Below are positions 10,434 through 23,192 of a DNA stretch of 64,000 nt, in pieces. A program made the position numbers and the translations under genes. The first letter of the stretch is position 1. Every line of letters starts with the position of its first letter. The DNA is taken from positions 81,496-145,495 of the forward strand of contig JAJJXM010000095.1 of assembly GCA_024516155.1 (NCBI GenBank), in the 5' to 3' direction. The DNA comes from Pyronema omphalodes (taxonomy: Eukaryota > Ascomycota > Pezizomycetes > Pezizales > Pyronemataceae). Under the pieces are notes generated by a model. The model did no database searches. It was not told the origin of the DNA and saw only the letters and a list, made by a program, of their open reading frames with translations.

Positions 10434-11704
10434 CTAAACCCTCTCCCTCCCCCAGCTCATAACCGTCTCCAAAACCAAATCCGGGACAACCCATCCAATA
10501 ACTTCATGCAACCACGCCCCAGACCCGACCCTAACCGTCTTTCCCGCGCCTCTCATAACGACATCAAAAACACAATTCGACAATTCCCTAACACTAGATC
10601 CCCTTACTCTTTTTTCCCTCAACTCTCCCAACTCAGGATAAACACCTCTTGCCTTTTCCCCCCAATTGGCCAATTCCTGCCTTCTATTCGCCGCCTGCGC
10701 CGCATTATATCCCGGAGATAAATCAAACGTCCCCGTTCTGATCATCGTAACCATCACACCAACCGGTCTCAACTCCCTTCTCAAGCATCCCACAAACGCG
10801 TCCAATCCCGCCGCAACCACGACTTCCGGCGCATGAAACGCAGGTCTCAACGCAAGTTGCGTAGTGGGGGTAAGTACCACCAGCCTAGCTTTCTGGTTAC
10901 GGAGAACAGATACAAAGGAAGTAACTGTGAGAAACGGTGACATTAACCGACAGTTTAGAACATCGCCCCAAGTATCTGCGGATATCACCTCCACGGGACC
11001 TTCGGGGTAATGACTATCTGGTACCACCACCATACCGGCGAGTTTCAAACGATGAGGAACGGCGCCTGGAAATGCCTGAAGAGGGGTTTTTAGGTAAGCT
11101 TCGAATTTAGCGACGGAGGCAGAGGAAGCGGTGGGGTCTAGGAGGTCGAGATGGAGGGGCCGGATATCGCGACCCCCGAGTGATAGCACGGTTTGTTCAT
11201 CGTCTAGGTTGGCGACGATTAGGAATATGATGAAGCCGCGACGTTCGAGGTCTGTGGCGAGGGAGCGGGTGCAGGGGTCGTGTGGGCTGCCGCTGAGGAG
11301 GAGGACGGTGCTGCGGGCTCCGTTGGGGGCGCGGGGTGCTCGACGTTTGCGTCGCGCGAGTTGTCGGCTGTGGAGGAGGTAGGTGGAGAGACCGACGGTG
11401 GTGGAGGCGAGGATGGCGGCGGAGAGTCGGTTATTGTCGGACCAGGTGTAGAGGCGGGAGAAAAGAGAGGCGGAGGGTGCGGGGGGTGGGGGTGGTGCGG
11501 GGGCGCGCCGGTAGAGATTGCTGGTTTGTACGGCGGTGCGGATGGTGGAGGCGAGGGCATCGGCTGGGTGGGTGTTAGTCGCTGAGGAAGAACTAGAGGG
11601 CGAAGGGGTACGGTACCTTTTTCGTCGATTTTGTCGGCGACGTCAAAGGCGGCCTTTTGAATAGATTTAAGGGAGGAGTAAAGGTAAGCCGAGTAATCCT
11701 CCAT
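10434..11704 (-). CDS. DUF1776 family protein (degenerate SDR-like fold)
   Basis: The gene reads as complement(join(10434..11563, 11617..11704)), 405 aa. Exon 1 starts at the ATG at 11704. A 53-nt intron runs from donor GTACCG at 11616 to acceptor CCCAG at 11564, with CTAAC as branch site. The joined frame then continues without a stop. After a Pro-rich linker there is a possible membrane segment (about residues 65-83) and a basic stretch. A Rossmann-like start follows, STVLLLSGSPHD..TRSLATDLERRGFIIFLIV (about 105-138). Further on comes the SDR-like helix AFVGCLRRELRPVGV. The YxxxK active-site pair of true short-chain dehydrogenases is absent at the expected place, which fits DUF1776, a fungal family of unknown reaction. 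Reading straight on instead of splicing gives a Pro/Ser-rich shadow frame that ends at 11219. Confidence 0.85.
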
Positions 11705-12607
11705 GGTTAGAAAGATAATCTGTAAAAATTTCTATCGTGGCGCTGCAAGTATATCCTTATTATTCGTTTACTGCGATATAATTTCGTTATAGTGTCGTAG
11801 GTATCTTGAAGCTGAAGATAAACTGAAGATACCGCGGCGCTTCACAAAAGTTCTGTTGAAGCGTGTCTCCGTTGGTTGCGATGAGATCTGCCGTTCGTTC
11901 GTCGTTGGCTTTTGCCGATTCGCTTGCTAGCTTGTGTGAGTAGTGACGGAAGCCAACGCGGCTCCGCTAGCTGGACTAATGCGATGATCTGACGTGTGGG
12001 GTTTCCCGCTGCTGACGTCACGGGATGGGGGTATTTATGGGAGCTGTTTGATGGGTTTCATTACCCTCAAAGGATGCATCAAGGTTCACTATAAGGCTAT
12101 TTTATTTATTAAAAATTCCTATCTTACTATGATTATGGTAATAATAACTCGACTCCTGTAGCTTCCTAGGACGAAGAAATACAAACCACATTCAGGAGCA
12201 TCACATGCAAATGCAGCGGGATTTCGGGTAGCTATCGATATGATTCCCACAAGCGATATCAGTAATCCCTCATAATGCAGGTCACTGTTACTCAAGCATA
12301 TGAATGAAGCAATAAACATTCTTGGCATTGTTTATTTTTACAAAACAGTAACTCCTCAATTCGCCATTCCTATCGTGATATCTCATGTCGCCATAATAGT
12401 CCTCATCAGAATCGTAATCCAGCTACAATCCCTTCCCTAATGCTGTCGTTCTCTCTCCAAATATCCCCACATGACCATCCTCATCTCCTGTTCCTCTTTC
12501 TGTCTTTCCATCTCCAATTCCCTTTTTCTCTCCCATTCCTTATCCCCCAGCCCCCTTCCCAGCATCCCCATCCCCGCCCCCAATAGCCCCCGCCCCCTCC
12601 CTCCCCG
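11705..12607. other. Intergenic between the DUF1776 and chitinase genes
   Basis: The DUF1776 promoter side is 11705-12060, including a GC-rich stretch near 11840-12000. From 12061 the DNA turns AT-rich and probably includes the chitinase 3' untranslated region. No gene is supported. Confidence 0.5.
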
Positions 12608-14099
12608 CTAGCTATGCAGCCCTGCAAAACTCGCTTCTATTAAAGACCCTCCTTCATCGCCCGACTTATCCCCTGTCCCCGTCCAATAAAACACACCACC
12701 CAATCCCTGCTCCTTAACATAAGCCGCCTTCATCTTAACAGTCTGCACATTATCATAACTAACCCAACCCCCTCTACCACCCTTACAATATGCCGCTCCT
12801 AACGCTAGATCCACATGCTCCGTTGCCCCCCGCTCTGGTAGATCCTTATATTCTATCGTCCCCTCATCCCCTCCACAGCCTTCATAAATCTCCCCCGCTT
12901 CTTCTGCTCCTAGGAAGGAACGTCCATAGGCGGGGATACCAAGGATTATCTTATGTGCAGGAACTCCCTGGGAACGGACATAGCAGATTCCGGCATCTGC
13001 AGAAGCGGCGGCGGCATCGCTGCATGGGGTTCGTGGGGTGTAAAGTTGTGCGTGATGACCGGATAAAGGGGACCAGGGACCGGAAAAGTCGTAGGCCATA
13101 AGGTTGAGGAAATCTAGATAGTTCATGCAGGCGGCTAGAGGGAGGGGGTGGAGAGCCCATTCTCCACAGGGAAGAGCGGTTGTTACGAGGAAGGGTTTTG
13201 GGAGGTAGCGACGGACGGTATCGAGGAGGGCGAGGTAGTTCTGGCCGCAGGTGGCAGTTGGGTGCTCCCAGTCGACTATTCAGATGGATGTCAGAACCAA
13301 GTTACAAAGCCGAGTATAGAGCTGCTGCGGAGACAAAGTGAGTTGTGCTACGAGAATACGTACTATCGATACCATCCAAACCATGCTGGATACACAATTC
13401 TCTAGCAGTGTATGCAAACATCTCCCGTTTGTTCATATCTGCAGCGACATCTTTAAAGTTGTCTGAACCCTTTCCTCCGCCTCCAACTGATAGTATCACT
13501 TTTAGATGGGTATGTTGTTGTTTTAGCTTCCAAAATGCAGCGAGGCAACCCTTGACACCGTCGACTTCAATTTGAGTATCGGCGAATTCATCTGAGAGCT
13601 ATCAATATCCTTTCCGTTAGCAATGCTATACTGAGTCAGGATTGCGAAACCTGCGAGACCTGCAAAGCCCGCGAAGCCCGCAAAGCCTGGAAGTTGGCGA
13701 CACAGCAACAAAACAAACAAGGGCCACACATACATAAACCGAACCATCAGGTCTAAGCCAAGCAAAAGAATAATAAACATGAGAAATCTGGTTCAACTTC
13801 AACGAGCTCGGAGGTTGTTGTTTATATATACTCCAATTGGGGTAATAGACTGCATTAACACTTTATGTAGCGTCAGCTCAGCTCATATCATATCCCATCT
13901 TGTAGCATCGCAAATGATTCGCGATTCGTGATTCGCGATTCGTGATTCTTGATTTGTGCATCTCGAGTTCAATTCCGTGGTAGGCTGCTGTTGCTGTTGC
14001 TGTTGCCGTTTGACGGTTGACCAAGTTACAAGTCAATCCTACCGACGACGGATACCGAAGGTGTTGTGGAAATCGGTTGCTGAAGACAATAGTCCGCAT
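12608..14099 (-). CDS. GH18 chitinase (fungal class V type), four exons
   Basis: Reconstructed as complement(join(12608..13275, 13364..13598, 13734..13860, 14056..14099)), 357 aa. Exon phases agree throughout. Exon 2 carries the first strand of the barrel (VNAVYYPNW, then ISHVYYSFAW). Exon 3 has LKVILSVGGGGKGS. The catalytic motif DGIDIDWE (residues 132-139, catalytic Glu139) is completed only when the 88-nt intron 13276-13363 (GTACGT..AATAG) is removed. LMAYDFSGPW and the late substrate-binding GVFYWTG follow. No signal peptide is seen, so the enzyme is probably intracellular, in cell-wall turnover or autolysis; this is inferred. Exon 1 (14 codons plus two bases, donor GTATCC, 195-nt intron with an AAAG acceptor) is the least certain part. 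The hydrophobic frame starting at 13780 is a shadow across intron 2. Confidence 0.85.
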
Positions 14100-16203
14100 C
14101 GCAGCTCGCTTCGGTATCCGGTTGACTCGGTTGGACTGGTCTCAAGCTCATCGCAGTGCAGCGCAGTGCAGCGAGAAGCTACCCCGCGCTACCCCGCAAC
14201 ACCAGCAAACGGCGAGTATCCAGCCAGGCAAGAAACATGCAAAAGCCAGCCAGTCGAGTCGCAAAGCCAGCAAATCAAGAAACGCAAGCAAATCAAGCAA
14301 AACGCAAGAAGAAAGGCGAGAAAAAACTTACAACATACGTAACTCCCTCTGCCTCGGCGATTCCCTTTCCAAACTCAACGGAGGACTCTGCCCAACCGGT
14401 GGGGGTGTAACCCCGAAATGTCGCTTCAGTAGAGGAAATCTAGGATGTGAGTACCATGGAACTGGTGGGGGACCTGTTGACGAGTTGGGACGTGACATTG
14501 AGGTTCCTATTGTTCGTTGTCGGCGTCTTTGTAGTCGTTGATTGATGGGAGGGAGTGGCTGGACAGGGGAGCTGGCGGGAGCTTGAGAGCGTGGGATTAT
14601 AGCTGGGTGGGATTCTGCTGGGTGCTGGGTGCTTTGGGCTTCGTTGATTTCGTTGACTGTTTCTAATCCGCTTCTGATACAACTGCTGCTTCTTATCGAT
14701 CAGATGCTAGAAGCAAGGTAAGGCAAGGTACGTGAGCTGAGCTGCGATATGGTGAGGTGCGTGGGGTGCGGAGGATCTGTATTCGTTCTACTGTCGGGTT
14801 ATTTCTTCGACTTTATTTCCTAGGATCTAGTGGCAGTAGCGATGGCAGTGGCAGTAGCAGTGGTAGTAGCGGTGGTGATGGTGAAGGTAATGGTGACAGT
14901 GATGGTGAAGGTAATGGTGACAGTGATGGTGAAGGTAATGGTGAAGGTGAAGGTGAAGTTACGGTATAGTGTCTGGTGTCTGGTGTCTCATATATATGGT
15001 GTGCAAGCAAGAGGCGTAATTGGTATCCGTTGGTATCGATGCGCACAAGTGCAATCCAAGTATCCAAGTGCAACCCGAATATAAGAACCTCAGAACCTCA
15101 GAACCTCAGAATATAACCTTTACATATGATTTTCTAGCTAGCTATCTATCGCCTACTTATCACTTCCTACCGGCGCCTGCTATCGTCTAAGCCCCGCAGT
15201 GCACACTGGAATTGGTAGATACAGTATGTATTTTTCGGCATTCGTTTTTCGTTTTTCGTTTTAGGAAATGTTGCTTCCCTGTTTGTATGTACAGATGGTC
15301 ACCATACATAGCCCTTTACAGCGCTAGGAGTCTGGTGGGAGCCTGGGGCCTGGGGCCTGAGGATGTTGTGCAGCGCTCAGCGCAGTCTACAGCAACCAGC
15401 AGCCAGCAGCCAGCGATGGTGTGGACGAGGATGGCAATGGAGATGAGGATGATGATGAGGATGAGGTTATAAAGAAGCTGATCCTCATAACATCTTCTCG
15501 TAATTCTAATTCTATAAATCAAGATTGATGAAAATGATTAACAACCCATCAATTCATCTTCATCCTGTGATAGTGACAGTGATAGTAGTGAAGTATTCAG
15601 TTATCGATATTGTCATTATAGATAACGCTTCATGATATGCTCACTACTGTTTTTTTTTTTAGAAGGGCCGTTTCTTTTTTTACAGTATTATTCCCTTTGG
15701 TGGAGGGAACAATTGCTTTGATAATTGCATACCCAAGTCTACAATTTGAGTTTCCACCGCGATGTCGGATGGGCGTATGTATCTACAGTCTACTGCGGGG
15801 TGCGGGTGGATGTGCGGGGAAGTTCCATCTTCGATCATGTGACACTGGACTGCGGCAACGCAGGTGGGTAGGAGCGGGGGCGGGGTTATGGCAACCAATA
15901 GGGGGATTTAGCAACGCAAAAATCATGGGAATAGCATTGAAAAGTCACGCATTAGCGCGATTTCGTGCAGAAGCGTGCAGCGATGCGCGGCGGGTCCCAC
16001 CATATGTGAGGATCATCCACCATACACATGACTATCGTTATACAAAACGCTACCATAGATAATGCAAAATTTTTAATGCGTCACTACGCCTTTTGGGTTT
16101 AACTCGAACATGTTGCTTAGGAAATGGTGTGGTAGCGACGCGACACTCGAGGACACCACCGATTAAACATAACACCATCATTTAAACATAGCGGACATGT
16201 TAG
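14100..16203. other. Intergenic, no supported gene; GGTGAAGGTAATGGTGAC-type repeat
   Basis: The chitinase promoter should lie at 14100-14500. At about 14829-14958 an array of 6-bp-based units (GGCAGTAGCAGT, then about 18-bp GGTGAAGGTAATGGTGACAG) encodes Gly/Asp/Glu repeats in one frame, without any start or neighbouring domain. AACCTCAG repeats lie at 15085-15115. Scattered short frames show no recognised motif. Confidence 0.5.
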
Positions 16204-16419
16204 ATGTTGAACTGGAGGAGGATGTTTTTTATTCTTTTCGCCTCTACGGTTACTTTCGCAGTGGATTTTGCGGGTGTTCAGGTTGGGAACGTCATTGATC
16301 TCCACCGTGAGCGGCAACGCCGAGAAGAAGCCGAGCGTCGCGTGGTACGGTACCGTCCACCACTTTCGGTTCCCATCCAAGAGCCCTTTTCTCTCGACAA
16401 ATATACAGAGGAGCACTGA
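16204..16419 (+). CDS. Hypothetical small protein, 71 aa
   Basis: The frame runs from an ATG at 16204 to TGA. It has an N-terminal hydrophobic stretch (residues 7-25, FFILFASTVTFAVDFAG) followed by a highly charged segment rich in Arg and Glu. It could be a small membrane-anchored or secreted product, but a chance frame is as likely: an opposing open frame overlaps it, no relative is recognised, and no intron or upstream signal supports it. Confidence 0.2.
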   Translation: MLNWRRMFFILFASTVTFAVDFAGVQVGNVIDLHRERQRREEAERRVVRYRPPLSVPIQEPFSLDKYTEEH

Positions 16420-18235
16420 ACTCGATAAGTACGATAAAGTAAACCGGAATCCGATCAGACATCGGGCCGGTATGGTGGTGAATTTTTTTTTTCATGCAAG
16501 ACGCTCGCGCCTCGGCGAATGTTTACCAGAACTTTTTTCATGTCCGTTACTTATATGCGTCTACTCACCCGCATGCTGTACAAAAGGTCACCCTAACGCA
16601 CACTTAAGCAGACGCACGAGATATCCGAAGAATTTTTGCTAAATCCCCCTAATACATCACTCCCCATACATCACTCCCCATACATCATACTTCATACATA
16701 CCCCATACCTCACACCCCATACCTCAATTACACACATCAACATCGACCTCCGAAGAAATAATCCAATATTTTCATCTTTCGTACATATCTGATTTTTGGT
16801 GCATATTTCTCTGGCTTCTCAGGTTTTTCTAGCTTCTCTGGCTTCTCTAGCTTCCAGGAGACGAGGTGAGGCGAGACGAGGCGAGAGTGGACCCTGAATA
16901 TGTACATGTACATGTAATCAGCATAGCATCGTTATTTTCGAGGGTTTCGAGGGTTTTAAGGGTCCGACATCCCACATCCGACATCCCATATCCCATGATC
17001 GGCATCCCATCGGCATCCCATCGGCATCCCGTCGTGGCCGCACCAGAGAGCGACGAGCGTAGTCCGAAAGTGCCAGGTATCGAGTATCAAGTACTCATAC
17101 CGAAAGCTCTGCTCCTCCTCCCCCCCTCCTCCTCCCCCCCTCCCGCTCCGATGGCTTTAAGCTTCAATACACAGGAGTTCACCATACTCCGAACCTATAC
17201 AGCAGCTAGCTATGTATCCAGCACTACATATATACAGCCCATCCCGTCCCGTTCCTCAGCTTGCTTGCTTGCTTGCGTTCTTGATATACTTGAAGCACAC
17301 CACACCACACCATAAATCTTCCATCCCGTTAATTGCGCCCCCCCAAAAATAAAAAAATCTCCGTTTATAAAAATACATGAAACATGAAACGCGATTTTTG
17401 ATGTTGATTTCGGAGATATGGTAGGTGAGGCCCTAACTAACTAAGGAAACAAGGAAACATGGAAACAAGATCTCTTTGACTTTTTTTTGACAGCGGAGGA
17501 CGCTTTTTGACGCTTTTTGACAGCGGAGGACGGTAATTACGAACGACTACGACTACGACTTCGACTGGGATGAGTGATTGAGTAAGTGGATGTGGTGTTT
17601 ACCGGGTACACATTGACCACCACCTTGGAAGTTTTCTATTCCAGATTCCACAGATAATCTAATCAAGATGTCAAATGTCATATGTCAGATGTCAGGTGTC
17701 AGATGCCATCATTCCCGCTCAGCACGGGCTGGTGTTTTTGATGGAAAAACTTAGAAGCCCGGAAGACGCCAAGTTGAGATTGGAGTTGGGGTTGGTTTCT
17801 GCTGTCGACTCTGTTGAATTGGACGGGACGGGACGCCTTGGTCTCTTTTTGTATCCACATGGGCTCGGCCCGTGTGTAGAAAGGAAGACCTCCCGTCCCC
17901 TTATATACCAGTATGTACTCGTGCCTTCTGTTTCTGCGTGACGTCCGGTGATGCTGTGGGGGTTGTCATCTTCTGCATGCATGTCATCTCTATGTGTCAC
18001 TATGTCACTGTGTCATTATCAATCACTATGCTCGACATGCTCGACTGTCGACATGCCAAACACTTCCCAGACATTTTATCATTATCCATCGAAAACAAAC
18101 CCACCCAAACGTAAACTTCTGAAACCTCAACGTTCGCGTACTCAGGTAGCTGCAGATAAAAATTTCTTTTATGGTCATAGATACCGACGTTTTCTTAACC
18201 GGTTGCCAAATTCGACGCTTCGGCTAGTATCCTAA
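16420..18235. other. Intergenic, no supported gene
   Basis: Contains CCCCATACATCACT repeats (16662-16735), CATCCCATCGG repeats (16965-17035), C-rich runs (17118-17150) and a duplicated GACAGCGGAGGACG (17492-17532), which resembles the ends of the 7278/9131 MITEs. Open frames at 17675-18000 on both strands overlap each other and match nothing recognised. Confidence 0.5.
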
Positions 18236-20231
18236 GGTAAGCGTTAGACATCGCCGTCGGATAATAAATTGGATCTGACGATCTTTTCTTTAAACCCTTT
18301 AAAAAAAAATCGTTGGGCTTATAGAGGGGGATCTACAATGATTGTTAAATTGAACACGGTTTCAACTTTTTTATTTTGCCGTCGAAGCTTCTAGCTTGGT
18401 GTTATTGGGCTTCCAGAAGGACTTTGTTTTTTTTTTTTCTTTTTTCGAGGCAATTGTTGTTCAGTAAGAGGGTATGTTTCTCGCAACATATCTGTCAATG
18501 GATTTGGATTCAAACACTGGAGATATGTAGGAGAGTCAAGTCATCCTCTGCTTGATATCTACTCTATCTACGTCACCACGCAGTATCAAATCTGTTATTG
18601 GAAGCCTATCTGGGGTTGTGAAACGTCTCACCACCGTGTCGCCGGACTTTTGTTAAGCTGTGTGAAATAATTAACCAGATCTAAATCAAATCAGGGTCTA
18701 GGATCTCGATCCAATTTAAGTTGTGTTTGTGTCTACCCAGCGGTTACTGATAGATACAAGATAATTTTTTATCCCTTATGTATTATACTTTCTTTCTTTC
18801 TTTGGGCCTTTGCCTTTATTGGTCGGTCCGGTCGCTTCGGTCACTTTGGTTCCCGTTGTTTCATTGCCACAGCGCAGGTAAGACCGTGCCAAAGTGTAAA
18901 GTAACCTTCATATCATAGTAAGGGGCGCCATCTCCAGTGTTATATGGTGTTATTATAGTTATGATGTATTTTCTATATGTCATACTGTCATGCAAGTGTA
19001 CTTGATAGGAATTACCCTTTGTATATACCTTGATTGTTGCCTCTCGATTGTTGGTTGTTGCCTTCCCCCCATCTCCCGTTGCCAGACAATTGTAATCTCA
19101 TCGCTGCAGGTAATCACAAACATGGCCCAATTATTGGTCTGTATATTTTCCTCTGCCCTGTCGTAGAATTGCTTAACTGCACTTCCCTGGACTCCCTTGG
19201 CTCTCCGGGCTCCCCGGGCTCCCCGGGTTCATTGCAACCCTCCGTCCGCCAACGACCGTGCGGGAATAGCGATGTCCTTCAAAATATTTCTACACTCGAC
19301 CAAAAACACAAAGACGTCTCCTGGCTATTTCGAGATCCAAGGAGTGGAGACTGAACTGCACTTGGTTCACTCACCCGTTGCAGTGGACCTGTGCTGTGCT
19401 GCGGTTGCTTGTCTGCCCCCCCCCCAGACCGTGTCCCAAAGGTAAGTTTTACCCCTGGGATGCGCGAAAGGTGAATGAAGACGAGGATTTCTGTTTTGCA
19501 AACCAGCACCAACGAGAAGAATTTGATTTTTGAATATTATTCTATTGTTACTGTGATTATATTCCAGTTTCTGTATTATCATTATCCTCATCAGAAACCT
19601 TCAATCGCTGACCGGAAAGTCATTCCTTTTCGCGAACAGAACTTACTTTCGAAAAAAGGCGCTGGAACGTCCCGACACTACTACCACCCACCCCACCCCC
19701 TTAGCTTAAACACCACTCCCGACTTCGATGCGAGGATCCAGGACACTACTCCAGCTATCCACGACCACGATACTCCGCGACACACGAGAGCAGCACAAGG
19801 ACCGCTGAGCTTCCTCCTCTCCCCCCCCCCCCCCCCCCCCCTAACAAAGTGATACAGTCGGAAGTTTACCTGCGATTCTGAAAGCAACCTCCCTTATGCG
19901 CAGCTTTGGACCGCAGTAAACCGACTCACTTCCACCACTCCTTGATTCAACAGTCCCCCTTACGCTCCTTTCCAGCACATCTCAGCAAAGCGCACACTGA
20001 AAACTACCTCGAAGCGCAGCAAACCACCGGGGAGCCTCGTGAGGACTTGTAGCAACCAAGTTTACACTTCAACACACCAGCCATCTACACTCTTTCACAG
20101 CCACCTACACTCCTTCAACAATCACTTACACTCCCTCAACAACCACTTTCACTCTTTACATCTCCCCTCCATAACTCCTAACCACGGCTTCCAATTTCGT
20201 TCCCTACAACAGCCTTCCCGGCAACTCTAAA
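18236..20231 (+). promoter_or_regulatory. Probable promoter and long, possibly spliced 5' leader of the Sel1-repeat gene
   Basis: About 2 kb without a recognisable coding frame precedes the ATG at 20232. It contains several textbook donors right after CAG/AAAG (GTAAGACC near 18876, GTAATCAC near 19110, GTAAGTTT near 19442) and polypyrimidine-AG acceptors (CCGTTGCCAG near 19084, CCCCCCCCCCAG near 19427). This pattern suggests small non-coding exons in a spliced leader. C homopolymers lie at 19418-19427 and about 19820-19842. Transcript data would be needed to place the start site. Confidence 0.35.
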
Positions 20232-23192
20232 ATGCAAGCCCGACAACCCGCCTCGCGGCCTCACCCTGAGCGCTCCCGAACCGATGGCGGTCTTACAAGT
20301 TTCGTCCCGACTACCGGCGACTTTACTCCTGAGCGGAGTCCACTGGAGGAGATAATGCGTCGCGGGCGTGCAATGATGCGGGAGGAATTCCGACACCAAG
20401 ATGGACCCGCTGCGCAACCTCAACGGACTGCAAGCGCCCAGAGACGTCATGAGCCCCATTCTGGTAGACCGGGTTATGCGGCGCCAATTGGGGAGGATGA
20501 AGTTCAGGGTCAGAGAAATGATGGACGTCCTGGAACTGCGCCTATGGAACTTCGCATGCCTAGGTTTTCTACTATTACGAATGATAGCTCGGATAGAGAT
20601 AGTATGATCCGTGATAGCATGATTAGGGATTCCATGATGAGTATGAATGATCGGGATTCCACTATTATGGGAGGATTTTCTTTTGGTTTTCATGGTCAGC
20701 CAAGTATAAGGGATCCCTTGAAGAGTGTGCAACATCAGTTTAATGAGGGAAGAGATTCCCTGAAACCGGTGTTGGCAAGCGGGGACCATGATGATGATGA
20801 TATGCCGGAGATGAGGCACCAGCCGTTTACACCTACTAGAGCGGAGTTTAGCACAGGAAGAAGCTCGGTGAAGCCGATTATTTCAAGCGTAGATGATGAC
20901 AGTTATAGTCCGACGGATGAGACATATCTTCCTAGGGAATTTGAGAGCAAACCACCACAAGGAGTTATGGACCGGAGGGGAGTTTCACCAGGACCGAGCC
21001 CGTTGGGAATGTCGGAATATGCTAGGACACCGGATCAACCTTCTCCACGGCCAGGACAGCAAATGTCAAGACCTCCTACTGCTGATAGATCTAGACAACC
21101 ATCTCCGAACCCCAACCCGAAACCAGGATATGTGGGAAGACAATACGTTCCATACCGAGAGGCAAATTCTGCACAGCCTAGCCCGACGTACCCACCTCCG
21201 TCTCGTCAGAGCTCAGCAGAGAATGGACGTTTCCCTCCACCATCACGAACCGGTTCCAACGAGCGTCTAGTTCCCACCGGACCCTACGGACCCCCCAGCC
21301 GTCAAAACTCCTCCGAAAGCGAACCAAAATACGTTCCATACCGCCAAGGGAGTACCAGCGCTGCGGTCCCTGTCCGCAAAAGCTCCATGAGCACACCCAT
21401 GGATCCTAATGGCCGGCCTATTCCTCCCAGGAACGCCCCTTCGCCTTCAATGCTCTCAATGAACCCAGACGTAAGGACCCTCTCTCCAACCCCGCACAGC
21501 GCCTCACCAGCTCAGTCACCATTACCATCCCCACCGAATCCCTGGACAATGGAACGATCCCCCTCCGCGGCGTCGGATAATATCTCTATCTATTCCATCG
21601 GCGGAACAAGAAGCAAAGCTGCATTCAACTTTTCCCGGCCTCTAAGTGCAAGGCCATCCGTTGACCTTCAGCAGAGACCTAGTATCGATATCCCCCATCG
21701 GCAAATGTTGGATCAGGATGAGGTACAGACACCGGCTAGTATTAATGGCGATGCAGCGGATTATACTCAGGCAGGTGGAAGCGGTCATGTCTTGAGCAAG
21801 TTTGATCTCCCGAGAGGTAGGACTGTCGAGAGATCTAGCTTTGTTATAGATGGAGCGGACGCGGATGCTATGTCGCCACAGGGCGTCGAAATGAGGAATC
21901 AGAATATGAGTAATATTAGATCTGGATCGGTTTCTGCTGCAAATGGTACGGCTGCCCCTTTGAATGCTTTCAACTTTTCAAATTCCCAAGGACAAAATAC
22001 ACAAGGACCAAATTCCCAAGGACCAAATTCCCAAGGACCAAATTCCCAAGGACCAAATTCCCAAGGACCAAATACCCAAGGATCAAATTCCCAAGGACCC
22101 CAAGGATCACTATCACAAGCACCACGATCAGAGGAATTACCCCAATCAAATAACACAAGACAACCCACCCGCACATCCCCATCACCAGTATTAGGACCAG
22201 GAAGCCCACCAGGACCAAATACCCGTGGATCACCCGGACCAGGCCCCTCACGTTCCGTCTCCGCGGCCACTCCCAGCTCTCTCCCCAATCCCACCTTACC
22301 ACAACGCCAACTCTCCTCCCCAATAGGCGGCGGCCTCTCCCCCCGTCCTCCAGGATCCGGACTAACACCTCGCCCCCAACCATCTACAGAACGTCTACGA
22401 CCCTCCACATCCGGCGGCCCATCACCGCATCTCCACGTTACACCCACCGCAGCACTCGACCCAGAAGAGCATCTCCGCATCGGACTTGATTTACACGAAT
22501 CCGGTAGTCTACAAGAAAGCACATACCATCTACGATGCGCAGCGCATGGAGGAGATGCAACTGGTATGTTGATGTATGCACTAGCATGTCGACACGGATG
22601 GGGAATGAGACCGAATCAGAAAGAGGGAGTGATGTGGTTAAAGAAAGTTACGCAATTAGCTAGTAGCGATGAAGCGTCGGTTTTGAAGAATCCTGCAGCG
22701 GGAAATCCCGGTGAGGTTAAACAGCATAGAGCTAGGTTTGCGCTTAGTATTTATGAATTGGGTGTTTCGCATCTTAATGGTTGGGGAACGGAAATGGATA
22801 AGGGGTTGGCATTGAATTGTTTTGAGATTGCTGGAAGTAAGTTCTTTTGCTCTTTTTTTTTCCTGGTGATAATGGAATGAGGATGATGCTAATGATAACT
22901 ATTAGAATGGGGAGACCCAGATGCTCTATCTGAAGCTGGATTCTGCTACGCAAATGGAGTAGGAACGAAAAAGGATATGAAAAAAGCGGCGAAATTCTAT
23001 AGAATGGCGGAAGAAAAAGGTGTTAATATGGTGGGAAATAGTTGGATTTGGAAAGATAAATATTTGGATGATGAAGATAGAATTAATAAGGCGTTGAAAG
23101 AGGGAAGGGAACCTCCTGCTGCTAGGGATAAGGAGAAGGAGAAAAAGGAGGGTGGAGGATTGTTTGGTAGGAAGAAGAGTTTGGCTACGTAG
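20232..23192 (+). CDS. DSF2/Nif1-like Sel1-repeat protein
   Basis: The gene reads as join(20232..22836, 22906..23192), 963 aa. The 69-nt intron has donor GTAAGT and acceptor ATTAG, with a TAAC/TAAT branch region. Joining restores an unbroken Sel1 repeat (FEIAGK then WGDPDALSEAGFCYANGVG). Residues 1-740 are Ser/Pro/Gln-rich and disordered, including DRDSMIRDSMIRDS near 120 and about eight Ser-Gln-Gly-Pro-Asn units at about 580-625, encoded by a 15-bp minisatellite. From about 745 on, Sel1/TPR-like repeats run to about 920, ending in a Lys/Glu-rich tail. The layout matches the fungal DSF2 (budding yeast) / Nif1 (fission yeast, described as a Nim1-kinase-interacting mitosis inhibitor) family. 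A role in cell-cycle or polarity control is inferred from the family only. Confidence 0.82.

Noticed and set aside
10425..10443. CCTAAACCCTAAACCCT resembling a telomeric repeat
   Set aside because: Only about two and a half units, overlapping the end of the DUF1776 coding sequence; not a telomere.
11219..11704. 161-codon Pro/Ser-rich frame
   Set aside because: Only its first 29 codons are exon 1 of the DUF1776 gene; the rest is intron read-through into a shadow frame.
13523..13780. 85-codon minus-strand frame with an apparent signal peptide ahead of the chitinase
   Set aside because: It crosses chitinase intron 2; the true frame over 13734-13860 encodes ISHVYYSFAW in another phase.
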